DNA of 64,000 nucleotides, from the NCBI GenBank assembly GCA_022495005.1, contig JAGYXB010001401.1, positions 434,001-498,000 of the forward strand, given 5' to 3'. Made by a program: the position numbers and the translations under genes. This document shows, in pieces, positions 23,415 to 34,782 of this stretch. The DNA is from Rhyacophila brunnea (taxonomy: Eukaryota > Arthropoda > Insecta > Trichoptera > Rhyacophilidae). The notes under the pieces are model-generated. The model was given only the letters and a program-made list of their open reading frames with translations, was not told the origin of the DNA and made no database searches. The first letter of the stretch is position 1, and the number at the start of each line of letters is the position of its first letter.

Positions 23415-23416
<2 letters not shown>

Positions 23417-23446
<30 letters not shown>
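23417..23446. repeat. (TA)n microsatellite
   Basis: About 15 uninterrupted TA dinucleotides immediately left of the 23453-24026 element, a natural target for a TA-inserting transposon. Confidence 0.95.
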
Positions 23447-23450
<4 letters not shown>

Positions 23451-23452
23451 TA

Positions 23453-24026
23453 TATCGTCACCGTTCAGGCAAAAGTCACCAACCCTAAAAACATAGTTTT
23501 GAGATATCGCAATTTGAAAGTTTGAAAATGCAGGAAAAATCAGATTTTAATGTTTTTAAGGTTTTATCTACATTAAATTATTTTCTCATGTCTTCTTAAT
23601 AATTTCTTTAAGGTACTTTTACTTTTTGATGCTAATTAAAACATCTGGAAGGTTTTAAAGGAGGCAAGCTCAAATTATGGTTTGGTGACTTTTGCTTGTT
23701 AATAATCTGAACAATGTTAGCCAAAAGAAGCATCAGTAAAACTCACCATCCATAGTATAGTGACTTTTGCTTGTATATTTATAACGAAGGATTTTTTTTT
23801 ATAGAGTCAAAGTGTCTATTCACCTATAATGACTTTTGCTTGTTAAGATTTTATCGAAAGTCATTTAGTGAAAAACAAATAATTCGGATTTAAGCAAAAT
23901 TTTACTAACTTATGTACCGAGGTGAGTTTTGCATCTTAAAGAACATAATTTTACGCTTCGGGTGACATACTCAACTCAAAACTGCCATTTTCAGGGTTGG
24001 TGACCTTTGCCTGAACGGTGACGATA
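23453..24026. mobile_element. TATCGTCAC-ended element, copy 2, with internal repeats of its own end motif
   Basis: Termini TATCGTCACCGTTCAGGCAA, then AAGTCACCAACCCT, and exact or near-exact inverses at the right. TA flanks both sides. Inside, the terminal motif recurs as GGTGACTTTTGCTTGTTAA (about 23683), AGTGACTTTTGCTTGTATA (about 23760) and ATGACTTTTGCTTGTTAA (about 23829). These look like extra transposase-binding sites. No coding sequence. Confidence 0.82.
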
Positions 24027-24529
24027 TAAAATTGTATAATGTAATCACTGCACGTTGGCCATTCGGCGTAAATACCTTAATTTATTAGACTGATTATTTC
24101 GTTGTAACTAGTCACCCAATCATTTTGAACATATTATATTGATTACGATGAGATATCCTAAGCTTGCCGGCAACACCGAGATAAGTTTATTTGAGGCTTT
24201 ATAGCGATTAGTAATGCGAAAATTACGTATATAATTTGATTTCTTATGGCGTATTGAAAATCTGTGCTATTAAAAATCTATCAACATAATAGAGATAGGC
24301 CAATTTCAATATTAAATTTATATTTTTCCTGAAAGGTCATAGTTATATTTATCGTTGTTTTGTTTTGTCACTGTTCTGTTTTGTCGTGTTCTGTTTTGTC
24401 GTGTTCTGTGTTGTCACTGTTTTGTTTTGTCATGGAACAGTACATAACATTCATATGTGTTAAATTTATAAGTGTTTTTATTATTTTATTATTTTATTAT
24501 TTAAGTAAGAACATACGTTCTGTTCTATT

Positions 24530-24640
24530 TTCTTGTTATATTGGTTATATTTGTGATTAAGTCATTTTTATATTTTGTACTAAGCAATCGCTGTATGCCA
24601 TAATACTGTTTTTTTATGAATAAATAAATAAAAGAGAACT
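24530..24640 (+). mobile_element. LINE 3' tail, family X copy
   Basis: Shares TTCTTGTTATATTGGTTAT, AAGTCATTTTTAT and a diverged CGCTGTATGCCATAATACT with the tails at 60335-60660 (plus) and 42917-43350 (minus), and ends in AATAAATAAATAAAA. It contains only the 3' untranslated end. Confidence 0.7.
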
Positions 24641-25330
24641 ATCTGTATTATAATAACATTCGTTTGTTATGTGTTGTGTCTAAGTTAAATAAAATGAATA
24701 CTATGTATTTAATAAAAAAAATAAAAAACGTGCTACTATTGCACTGAATTGTAATTTAAAATATTATTTCCCGCGCATATAATATGGTTCAACAGCGAGG
24801 AAGGAAACGCCATCGTTATTTATTTCACAAAAAGGCCCTGAAGCAGAATTTCCTATGATATTCCATCTCAACAACTTTACTCGGTATTATTACGTATTAC
24901 GAGGCTATTACTGGTCACGGTTTGAATGAGAATATTGTTTGGAGGGGTTTGTACTTATAGAAAATTTTGCGCTAGATTAAAGTGAGGCTTTGAACTAGAA
25001 ATAGTAGCTGGAGGCTACTATACTATAATATTGTTTATAGTATTAAAGTTATTGTAACAAACCACTTTCATTATAATCTTTAATCATTACCAACAGGTAC
25101 TAGGATGAAGCTCTTCGTTTAACTTACGTCAATATGCGGAGGCGCTATTTTTTGACGTAGAACAAAGTCGCAACAAAAGGTTATTTAAAATGCTGACAAT
25201 TTAAAAACTATTTAAGATAGCTAAATAAGTAAGATGGAGTTTATGGATAACAGATATAAATGTCATGTGATAGTGTGTAATTATAGCATGAATATCGTTC
25301 GTCGCCTAACATTTGCCAAGCGTAGCACCC
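24641..25330. other. gene-free spacer
   Basis: Nothing recognised. Confidence 0.35.
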
Positions 25331-26697
25331 GTACAGGGGTCTAGGACGATTTGGCACCGCGAACTGGCCTCCGCCGATTGGCCTCCGGTAATTGGCCGCC
25401 AGTACAATCGGACGCCAGCCCAATTGGCTGCCGACCCAATTCAACGCCGACCCAATTGGCCTCCGGGAGGATTGGACGCCGCACAGTTGAATTAAATGCG
25501 CAAAGGAATAGACGTACGTTACGATTTGTTGGAGTAAATAAGCAAGTCAGCGTAATACGATTCTATCTTCTCAGTAGTTGTACCTTATACATTTCGCGCT
25601 TGACACATTTTTAATATAGATTGAGAATAATTATTATGCCTTATGATGTTTATTAAAAGAAAATAATTCTTCCCTCGTTGAAACCTCGGACGAAATCCCG
25701 AAGGCCGAAATCCCGAATGCTGAAATCCCGAAAGCCGAAATCCCTAATACTGAAATCCCGAACGCTGAAATCCCGAATGGCCGGAATCCCGAAGGCCGAA
25801 ATCCCGAAAAATAAAAAAAATACAAACATCAATAATTGCGCAATTTTTGCAAGAGACACAAAAACCCATTTTTGTGGAAATATAAAAAAAATGTAAAATA
25901 CAAACATTAATAATTGCGCAATCGTGAATTGCACAATTTTTGCAAGAGACACGAAATCAATTCGTTCTATAAAATGGTCTCTCCTGAAAAAATTGCGCAA
26001 TCGGAAAACCCATTTTCCGCAAAAATGGAATTTGTCTCTCTTACAAAAATTGCGCTCACGATTGCGCAATTATTGATGTTTGTATTTTACATTTTTTTAT
26101 ATTTCCACAAAAAATGGGTTTCGTCTCTCTTGCGAAAATTGCGCAAATTATTGATGTTTGTATTTTTTTTATTTTTCGGGATTTCGGCCTTCGGGATTCC
26201 GGCCATTCGGGATTTCAGCGTTTGGGATTTCGCCCTTCGGGATTTCGTCCGGCACCCAGTACCTAAGTAGTTTATCAATCAAACTACTGAAACATTTATA
26301 CTTAGCAGATAACTTACTTAATATTTTGTTTGTAATTTTATACTATCTTAAAATACGCATTTATGCATAATAATATACATGTTTAAGCTTTATTATAATA
26401 TTAAGTCGATAAAACGCTGAAATATATTGTAATTTTCATTTTGACATCTAACATTATTTTTAATATTTGTTGCAAATATAAATAAGTAGCCATGTATAGA
26501 CAATAAATTAATTGATTATGCACATCTTTAAGTTTTAGCGAGGGGAGAATTATTTTCTTTTAATAAACATCATAAGGCATAATAATTATTCTCAATCCGC
26601 CGGCCGGCCGGCGTCCGATTGTACCGGCGGTCAATTACCGGAGGCCAATCGGCGGAGGCCAGTTCGCGGTGCCAAATCGTCCCATTCCCTCCGTACA
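25331..26697. mobile_element. foldback structure B (arms of CCAATTGGCC(T/G)CCGG repeats)
   Basis: Near the left edge (25347-25480) about eight 14-16-bp units of the type AATTGGCCTCCGGT, GATTGGCCTCCGCC or CAATTGGCTGCCGAC run in tandem in unusually GC-rich DNA. The right edge (26609-26680) carries the inverse of the outermost four to five units, framed by GACGATTTGGCACCGCGAAC. Inside these, 25618-25676 and 26536-26598 are a second inverted pair (TTGAGAATAATTATTATGCC). The middle holds a copy of Foldback-like element A. Exact ends and target duplication were not determined. Confidence 0.65.
25687..26257. mobile_element. Foldback-like element A, copy 2, nested in structure B
   Basis: Left array (25687-25805) and right array (26177-26250) of GAAATCCCGAA units in inverse orientation. 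The right end keeps GTCCGGCACCC, exactly inverse to the left end of copy 1 (GGGTGCCGGAC). The left end is truncated at CGGACG. The core has four or more copies of AATTGCGCAA and of TTGATGTTTGTATTTT and its inverse, a more elaborate palindrome than in copy 1. Confidence 0.82.
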
Positions 26698-26984
26698 GTG
26701 TGTCACAGTAAAACAATTATCGACGTGTTAAATGTTAAATAATTTGCCTTGACAAGCTATAACTATAATATATAATATAAAAAAAATACTTATTTGAAAT
26801 AAATAGTATGAATTTTTTAATAATTTCAGCATATATGAGACGAAAATACAATCAGAATCACAGAAAACGTATCCTATCAAGAAAGGGTCAATTACCATTT
26901 GGTTATCAATTAAAAATCAGTCTTTAACTCTTATGACTACTGGGTTGACAATGTGAATGCAGCGATTTTGGGCCGCGTCAGATA

Positions 26985-27300
26985 ACTGGACGACTAAAAT
27001 CTGGGTGCCGCTACAAATTAATGAAATTCGCATGCGCAAAAGTGATTATTGTCATCAGACTGTATCGATCCACCGCTGGAAGAATACCAGCCATAGCTCC
27101 TTCTACTCTTCTCGGTCCCTAGTTCTTCCGAACTGTATAAAATTGTCTATCCAGCATTTAGTTTTAAGGTGTCTTTGTGATCGTTTAGTGCTTCTTGGGT
27201 GGACTGGATGACGGCATTTGTCCAGCATTCGCCGAACAACATGCCAGTCTATTGCCATGTCATCTGCTTAACGACCCCTTTCACATCGCGTCTGCTTGCT
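26985..27300 (-). pseudogene. LINE ORF2 C-terminal fragment
   Basis: The minus strand reads KCWIDNFIQFGRTRDREEW followed by KELWLVFFQRWIDTV, matching the LINE tail pattern GRPKxRWxDDI ... GRTRDREEWRxxxxAFxQQW. Upstream, MTWQ (about 27255) corresponds to the MKWRWAGHVAR block. Several stops and frame changes. 3' sequence past 26985 has lost the typical TGATGATGA tail. Confidence 0.7.
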
Positions 27301-29319
27301 AATATCAAGTATCCACCTATAATAAAATATGTTGTATGGTTGTTGCAAATACTATTGTCGATGGTGTGCATCAGAGCATTCCGGTTCATAAAATTCCCAA
27401 AATAATCTCTCCGTCTCGTGGAAAATTAATTCGACCGTCTGAGCTAGATAGGCCATATAACAAAAACATACATACAAAATACATTTAAAATTAGATAACT
27501 ATGTTGATATTTTCGTAAATATGCATTCATTGTTACTATTAATAACTGATTAGTGACATCTATAATATGTTATTGAAAACACTTCTACTGAAACAAGCAT
27601 ACGTAAAAAAAAAACACGAATGATATTATTAAAATGTCACATTATCTTATCAGTTATCAAATGCCTGTTGAAAGTAAAATTGAACTGTGTTTACGACGTG
27701 TAAACGTTTATTTTTCATAACCTGGAATAACACTAAATAAAAAAAGCGATTATATACTTTAAATCGTTTCGTGTAAAGTATATTTTTCTCTGTTCATAAT
27801 ATTATCGGTTATTACTATGGACGCACGAGATCATATATTCTGTCCGCACGTACAATTAAATACTACGTGAGAGAAATTAAAGGAAACACAAGTGTATAAT
27901 TGCGACAGACAGAATCAAAACTGGCAAAGCATCGAAGGGATATAAGACATTAATTTATTTTTCATTGTACAATTCATTTGTGGAGCTGGCAATGTCGTAC
28001 AAAACGACTGATTGCTTATCTGTATTACATGATATTACATTTTGGCGACAGAAATTTAAATTTCTATATATACAACAGCGTCTAATAATTGTATGTAGGT
28101 ATTTAAAATAACTTTTTTCTAAATTTAATTAAACCATGTTTTCTAACTATTATACTTGTAACTTACCAAATATCGTAATGCCATTAATGTGCTACGTTTT
28201 TCAATCCAAGTTTTGTTCTGAATTCAAATGTATTATTGTCAATCATATTTCAATATCACATATTTATAGCGTCTGCCAATCGGTGTGTTTGTTCATATTT
28301 ATTTCCCTTAATTTTCATAATTTGAAAACTGGTATGGATGCCAGTAAATTATTGTAGCTCCATTCAAGGGAAATTTTTACGTGGTAGTTCGATATTTCAC
28401 TTTAGTTTAGAAAAGAATCGTGCTATGGCTGGATTTGTGACAAAAAAGTTTGTCTACATCAAAAACATATTCTTCGATTAATATGTAAATATTGCAAATT
28501 ATTGTGCTTTGATGAATGTATTAGTTGTATGGGAATTTGTTATTATTCATTATGTAAGTAAAGTCAATAAACATCTTAATGACTTTACGATAAAAAATGA
28601 TTATACTAGTTGAGCAGTTCTTAAATAGCCGATATAATAGGATACATAATATCGATACTAAGTAATCGTGCTTTTATTTCGATATGACATCCCTACAAAG
28701 ACAGAAAATGAATCGGACACGTGCTGCGAGCTTTAATACGACGGTAGAATAAAAAAAATCTGTATTATATACAATTGTGACTTGAGAATCTACGCTAATG
28801 ACTCGAATGGTCAATGTTAAATGTGAGTTGACTGTCAAGTATGTAAGTGTTACACTGTGAAAAAGGATGGCGATCCATTGACAATTAACTGATAATAAAT
28901 TGTAGATGGTCTTGTAGAAAAAAAGCTTTCGACAACAACAAACAAATCAAGTGAGTTGTACTATAAAATTTTATAAATCCTAAAAAAAATGGTCCTTTAA
29001 ACTCGTGAATTAGTAGTATCCAAATAACTTGATATACCTATATGTATTTTCATTTCATTAATTTTTCATTTTCATTGAATAATTGGTTTACATGGAAGAA
29101 CTCCATTACAATGGTCTCATGTTCCATGATATGAATATTCTTTACGAATAGCATATTATTGTTATAATAGAATAGAATAGTTTATTTTATAATATGTGTA
29201 TTTATTTATTTTTAAGATAAACATTTCCTCTATAATCACCATCATCAGACGTGGTTGATCTACTGTTGATGAAAGCCTCCTATAGCTTTTGCCAGTCTTC
29301 TTGGTTCGTAGTTTTTGCG
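27301..29319. other. gene-free spacer
   Basis: 2 kb of AT-rich sequence without recognised features. The plus-strand frame at 28136-28357 is not recognisable. Confidence 0.4.
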
Positions 29320-29455
29320 GCAACTTACATCCGAGGATCTAAGGGATGCTGTCTTAATTTGGAATGACGTAAGAAGACTCACGAACGACAGGGATTCTTC
29401 GAGGCACCATGTAGTATCTATATGCTTCAGCTAAGACAGATGTGGCCGAAGAAGA
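29320..29455 (+). pseudogene. LINE ORF2 terminal tail (MTWEDARRLA type), copy 1
   Basis: One frame reads LRDAVLIWNDVRRLTNDRDS then HHVVSIC, a diverged form of the tail pattern MTWEDARRLARDRDxWRxxVxxLC. Related tails are at 38890-38998 and 53190-53290, all on the plus strand, ending in GAAGAAGAA-type sequence. Confidence 0.6.
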
Positions 29456-29735
29456 AGACTTACATCCGCAAAACTTGGAAAGTATTAATCCAGTGGGTTT
29501 AAGGGCAGCACGTCATTTAATGTCTCTATATAGCAGGCATTATCATGTTGATCTACCAACATATTATATATATATATATATTTTTTTAAATCAAGTAGGG
29601 AAGTGCGAAGCTTGGGAGAAAGCAAAAGAGAAACATTCGCTTCCTAATAACATATTTTTAAATGAAGAGCATTCGATATTTTTATGTAATGGAGATATTT
29701 TGCAAAATTTATCCTGTTGTTTCAACAGGTTATGA
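29442..29735 (+). other. 97-codon open frame, unknown
   Basis: After the LINE tail a plus-strand frame reads INPVGLRAARHLMSLYSRHY, then a TA microsatellite, then KCEAWEKAKEKHSLPNN. Composition is more protein-like than most frames here, with normal use of Gly, Ala, Arg and His. I do not recognise the family and no splice sites or start context support a live gene. It may be a fragment of a decayed retrogene or element. Confidence 0.25.
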
Positions 29736-31410
29736 TCGAGAATTTTAGTAGTGAGAAATTTTAATGAAAACCACTATGGAAAAGAAAAATCGACTGCGAA
29801 TAACCAAAATATCAATCCATATTATTTTATCAAGAGTTAAATTAATATTAAGTTAATTCTCAAATCGCGAGAATCGCAAGTAGTTGAGAAATTACAACCC
29901 CTATTTCGCCGGTTCGGAAATTGTGGCTCTATTTAAACAGTCTACACGAAGATCATCGATTATTTGGTCACTGCTAAAAAAATATATTATATGAACATTG
30001 GTCCAATAATACTCTTAAGTCTTACGTCTGAGACATAGAGTAGTCGATAGAATGCATAAAAATACAGGTAGGTACATAATAATTAAATGGTTAACCTCTA
30101 TTATTCGCCTCTCGTGGAAGATTCTATACATAGCCTTCCTCCTACCTTGGTAGCGACCGGCGACGACCGGCGCGCGAGCGTGGGAACGAAAAACAAACGC
30201 ACGAAAATCACGCCCAAATAATCGTAGCCACGGGCTGAATATTTTTTGCCCTTGTTGCACGATGTTTTTTTATTTATTAGGTATGTCTCGGGTTTAGGCG
30301 CACGCGGCTCGCGCGCAACTTACGCCTGCTGCGCGGTCTACGCCAGGAGAGCTGTAACTAAATCAGGTTAAATTAATTTTAATTTTATTACATTATCTAA
30401 CTTGACTTGACTTTGAATGCCATCTTGTGGCATATATACCTAAATACATATATACCCGTCTTGCAAATTAATTATGTAATTCCAAAAGATTCCAAAAACA
30501 TATATGAAGCGCCTAGTTTCAAATTCCCTAAAACGGTTTTTGAAATTTTTTGATTCAGATATTATAATGCTTTTAGATGGATATTTTTGTTACCTATAAT
30601 CTATATGATAGCCAAAGATTGAACTTTATAAAACGCCAAAAACCATCAATATGTATGATCAAAAATTAGGGTAAATTTCAAAACCCGCTAAAATGGTTGG
30701 GTGTGCTTTTCAAAAACCCCTAAAAGGGATAAGCCAAAATACTCTTTAGAATGTACGAATTAAAAAATAAATACGTAAAGTTCACAAATTTAATAGAATA
30801 TAATAAACTACCTAACATCGTTTTACGGACTTTTGAAACTAGACGCTGCAAATTTGTATACGAAACCATATAGTTTTTTTGTCTCTCCTGTAAAGCAGTG
30901 TTTTTGTAGCTACACAGTTTTCTTGTTTCAATGACGATATGTATATGGTTAAACTATACTTATATAATATAACAATAAATAATTATTTAATTTATATTAA
31001 ATAAGCCGATATAACAAGATGAACATGTGAGTGTTGCTCAGGAAAGTACAAAAACCAACACATATGAATAGGAATTCAAAGAGGTGATGCGGTCGCTGTT
31101 TTGGATATATTTGATATAACAACGTGGGGCCGGAAAATTATTTTATATAATATTTATTTACTATAATACACAACATTACGTGGTTTACAGTTTTAAAATA
31201 ACCCTATCTGCATTGCAATAAAGGTGTAAATTAATACTATTGCGTTTATGTCTTTGACCTATACTACCAGTATTTGCACTTAAATATTACATTTTTTGTG
31301 TGAGAAAGTATTCCGGGTTACTCCATTGATATTATTATGGCAGTGGCAAAGAGTATTTACTAAACGATTATTTAACATTATTTTTTAATAACAAGCCACA
31401 AATATAGCGC
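29736..31410. other. gene-free interval with a CpG-rich patch
   Basis: 30130-30360 is strikingly GC- and CpG-rich (GACCGGCGACGACCGGCGCG, GCACGCGGCTCGCGCGCAAC) against an AT-rich background. It could be a promoter-like island or part of a mobile element. No transcript model or long reading frame supports either. The rest is featureless. Confidence 0.35.
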
Positions 31411-31795
31411 AGACTTAAGAGCATACATCGGTGAAACGGCAAATAATTTTCAACAGTAGGTGCGACGAAATTTCGCACTCGTCGCCAATCGGAGACCGAC
31501 AGTTAGTAGAGGTGTGAGCACATCAATTTGTTTCGTTATGGCATCGGAGGAATATATTCTTAAATCGTGTAAAGATGACTAAAAAACTTTACTTATGTGC
31601 TTGAAAAAGAAAACATGTCAATGAATATACTATTATTATTACTAATATAACAATAAACATAACATTAGATGGACGAATGTTGAATTTTTATCACAAATTA
31701 TATTTCGTTCGGCACGCGTCATTTGCACAATCCGCGCATCGCCTAGTCACGATCTTTTTAGATCATGCCTCAACTGAAGTATAGCCTTAAGTTAA
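31411..31795 (+). repeat. unclassified dispersed repeat W, copy 1
   Basis: About 385 bp matched in inverse orientation by 44187-44553. Shared landmarks are GAGGAATATATTCTTAAATC, AAAACATGTCAATGAATATA, ATTTGCACAATCCGCGCATC and TAGATCATGCCTCAACTGAA. A short frame starting MASEEYILKS is conserved in both copies but closes after about ten codons. The ends show no clear inverted repeat. Confidence 0.75.
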
Positions 31796-33379
31796 AATAT
31801 TGAAGCCGAAGCCAAAAAGGATTTCAAGTTAACACATTTACATTTTATCGATAAATCAATGTTTTTTGTGAAAAAACTTATTAAACTACACTTTATTGAT
31901 AAAAATGATCATTAATTAATATGTTATAGCAAGACGAGTGTTTTATATATATACGATTTTTAACACTACAACACGCCACGGGGCTCAATGTGTAGTTAGC
32001 AAACGCACTCAATACAGTAGCTAGCAAGTAAATTCGCGCATAGCGACATTCGAACGTTGCATAGGTAGACGTCACGCAATTTCCATTACGCGGTATCACG
32101 CATCGGAAATTTATAGCAATATCACCTTTATTGTAATGGTGTTAGAACAGTGTTTCTAGTGTCAATGTTCATTTGAGTGAACCCGTTCAAACCGAACCAT
32201 TCGGCAGACCCGACAAAAAAGTGAGTGTCATTTTTTTTCCAGATGCTTTGTCAATATTAATGTCATTGATAGTTAGTAATAGAAGAGAAACAATCACAAA
32301 CACAGACTGAAAAAAGCGCAGCGCGTTACGCACTGGACAACAATTAGCGCACATGTTTTCAGTTGTAAATTTATATATATTTTTTTGTGTTTCATGATTT
32401 TTTATATAAGAGGTATATCAAACATTTGAAAAAAATCACTGTCACTAAAAGCTCCTAGTAGCGTTACGTTGGCACGTGTATTGAAATTTCAACATTACGA
32501 CTCACTAGTCAGAAAAAGAAAATAATACTTAATTATATTTTTTTAATATTATAAACTGATATTTTACAGTTAATTATGCTAATGTTGATCTTAAAATAAA
32601 TCGCTCAATATTGTTTATGGCGTTTATGCCATAGAATATGTTTAATACATTTTATTGGCGTTGTAAAATTTTAATGAAAAACCAATTTGAAGGAGCGTAT
32701 TTATGGTGTCTCCTTTTTATTACTCGGGCCTCCGACTTGATACAATAAATCTGTACCCAAAATTAGTAGTAGGTAGCAGTAAAAATACAGATGAAACAGA
32801 AGCGACGATTTGATGCAAAAAAAATATAACACGTATTCACTTATTGCCAAATTAAGGCCGTAATGTATATTTTCAATTGTAGTCTATTTTACTTTGAACT
32901 AAAAATTGCAGTTATTGACCTCACCAAACAAATCCGTATCGCACCACACCCAATCTTAACCTAGAGAACCTTAGAACCTACATTTTAATGTGAAGCATTA
33001 TGACTGGGGACGTCTCAGGAGCAGGTACCTAAGACTGAGATAATCACGAACCACAGTATGCTTTGACTGAGTTTAAATGACTTTAAATAAAATTAAGAGT
33101 ACCCATGGGAGAGAGGAGCAAAGAAAGGCAAAGTTAAAAATGAAAATACATAACAAAATCTGCAAATTTTCTAAATTAAAAATGACGACCAGATCGGACA
33201 GCCCGATGTGACCTAGATAACTAATTGTGCCAACTTGTAGCATTTTTTTCATTTCCGTACACATTTCAGGATATTTCCAGACGATGTGATTTGCGATGAT
33301 CCATGTTGGGTATAATACGAAAAAAACGCAAATGAATAAGGAGGAAGACAACAGTACGCGATGTGATATAGGTTGCTAA
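31796..33379. other. gene-free spacer
   Basis: AT-rich with short GC-richer patches at 31965-32105 and 32310-32350. 33005-33075 is a diverged repeat of 13110-13195. No gene recognised. Confidence 0.4.
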
Positions 33380-33616
33380 GCAGATAAAAATGCAATGGGC
33401 TGGATATATCGCTCGGCAAGTGAACAACCGTCATACAGTGATACGCAAAGGGTACTAAACAACCACATGGACGCCTTAAAATCCGCTGGGTAGACGAACT
33501 CATAAAGTTTGATGGATGTACCTGCAAGCGAAGAACTAAAGAACGAGATGAGTGGTAGAAGCTAATAGAGGCCTTCATCTAAGAGCGAATTGACCCAGGC
33601 TGATGATGATGATGAT
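33380..33616 (+). pseudogene. LINE ORF2 C-terminus and 3' end
   Basis: The plus strand reads KQIKMQWAGYIARQVNNRHT, then GRLKIRWVDELIKFDG, then RTKERDEW and IEAFI, and stops next to a (TGA)n run (33601-33615). This matches the LINE pattern MKWxWAGHIARRxDxRW ... GRPKTRWVDDI ... RDREEW with the TGATGATGA-type 3' terminus common in RTE-like LINEs. Several internal stops are present. Confidence 0.8.
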
Positions 33617-34782
33617 ATATCCACCACATGGACTTGTTGGACGTGACAAGTTTGTAGAGCCTGTCCAAAATTGTTTTGAGTCAAAGGGTTATCCTGATGA
33701 TTTAGTAATACTAATATTAGAAAGAAACAAATATAAACTACGCATGCATATGGTGGAGGCATTTCAATTTTTCTACCATATCTGTAATGCCATCCATAAT
33801 TAAACGAAATTGACAATATTATTAAATTTATTAGTGTCGTGTTTTACGAATTGTTTTAATGATCATTGTCAACTTTAGGTCGACGAACTAGAAAATTTCA
33901 GCTGGAAATATTGCTAAACGGGTGAATAATCGTCAAACATACATTGCTATACAGTACTTAGGGACCTTTACGCAGGGGTATTTGCCCAATGAATTGTATT
34001 AGTTAAACAAACATACTTTATTACTATAGAAGCGAAAAATAATAAATTGTAGGAAATGGAAGACACTGTGAGGAAGCCATCGGTCTAATGATAATATTGA
34101 AATGACACTATTTTGACTCGTCTCACATCAGGGTGGATAGAAGAAACCACAGATCGCAAGAAGTAGCAGTATATTATATATATATATTTCAGGAATAGTT
34201 TTTACGTTCATCTGTCGTAATGTGAGATGAGCTTTATATCGTACCTACAAAAAATCCATTAAAATATTTTCAATCAAATAACTAAGCCCAATAACAAAGA
34301 ATGTTTCTTGACCAATAATTATTCTTACTAAAAAATGTTAGGCATTTCGATCGATTAAAGAATAACTAAATTACTAAGTCATCTTTAATAGAGCCTTATC
34401 ATTCCATAAACCCTCCCGAATTTGTAAAACCTGTAATTTCTTTGCCCGTAACAACCCATATTAATCAAATGGGAACTTACTCTATCTTAAAAACATAAAA
34501 CAACCCTTTCAACCCTAAAATATTATCAATAAAAATAACCAACACACTGCCCTTAAAGTTATATAACATTTTTTACCTGTAAAGGTAATAAACTTTATTG
34601 AAATAATGTGATTTGAGCAATGTGGGTATCAATTTATTTTCAATAACAATAAAAATGTATTATAAAATAACTCCAGCGATTAAAGACTGTATCTTTTCTC
34701 AGTGTAATCGTGATCAGCATAAAGAAAAAATATTATAATGCATAATTATTTAAGCTCTCTCAAAAAAATATTTTAATTGTAA
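33617..34782. other. gene-free spacer
   Basis: AT-rich, no feature supported. Confidence 0.4.

Larger units (their letters stand above)
22904..24440. mobile_element. foldback structure C (arms of GACAAAACAGAACAC repeats)
   Basis: The left arm (22904-22978) holds about five tandem 14-16-bp units of the type GACAAAACAGAACAC. The right arm (24356-24440) holds about six units in inverse orientation (GTGTTCTGTTTTGTC). They lie 1.4 kb apart and enclose two unrelated TIR elements (23105-23365, 23453-24026). Architecture matches elements A and B, but the unit sequence differs. No clear target duplication was found, so its status as one element is inferred from symmetry. Confidence 0.6.
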
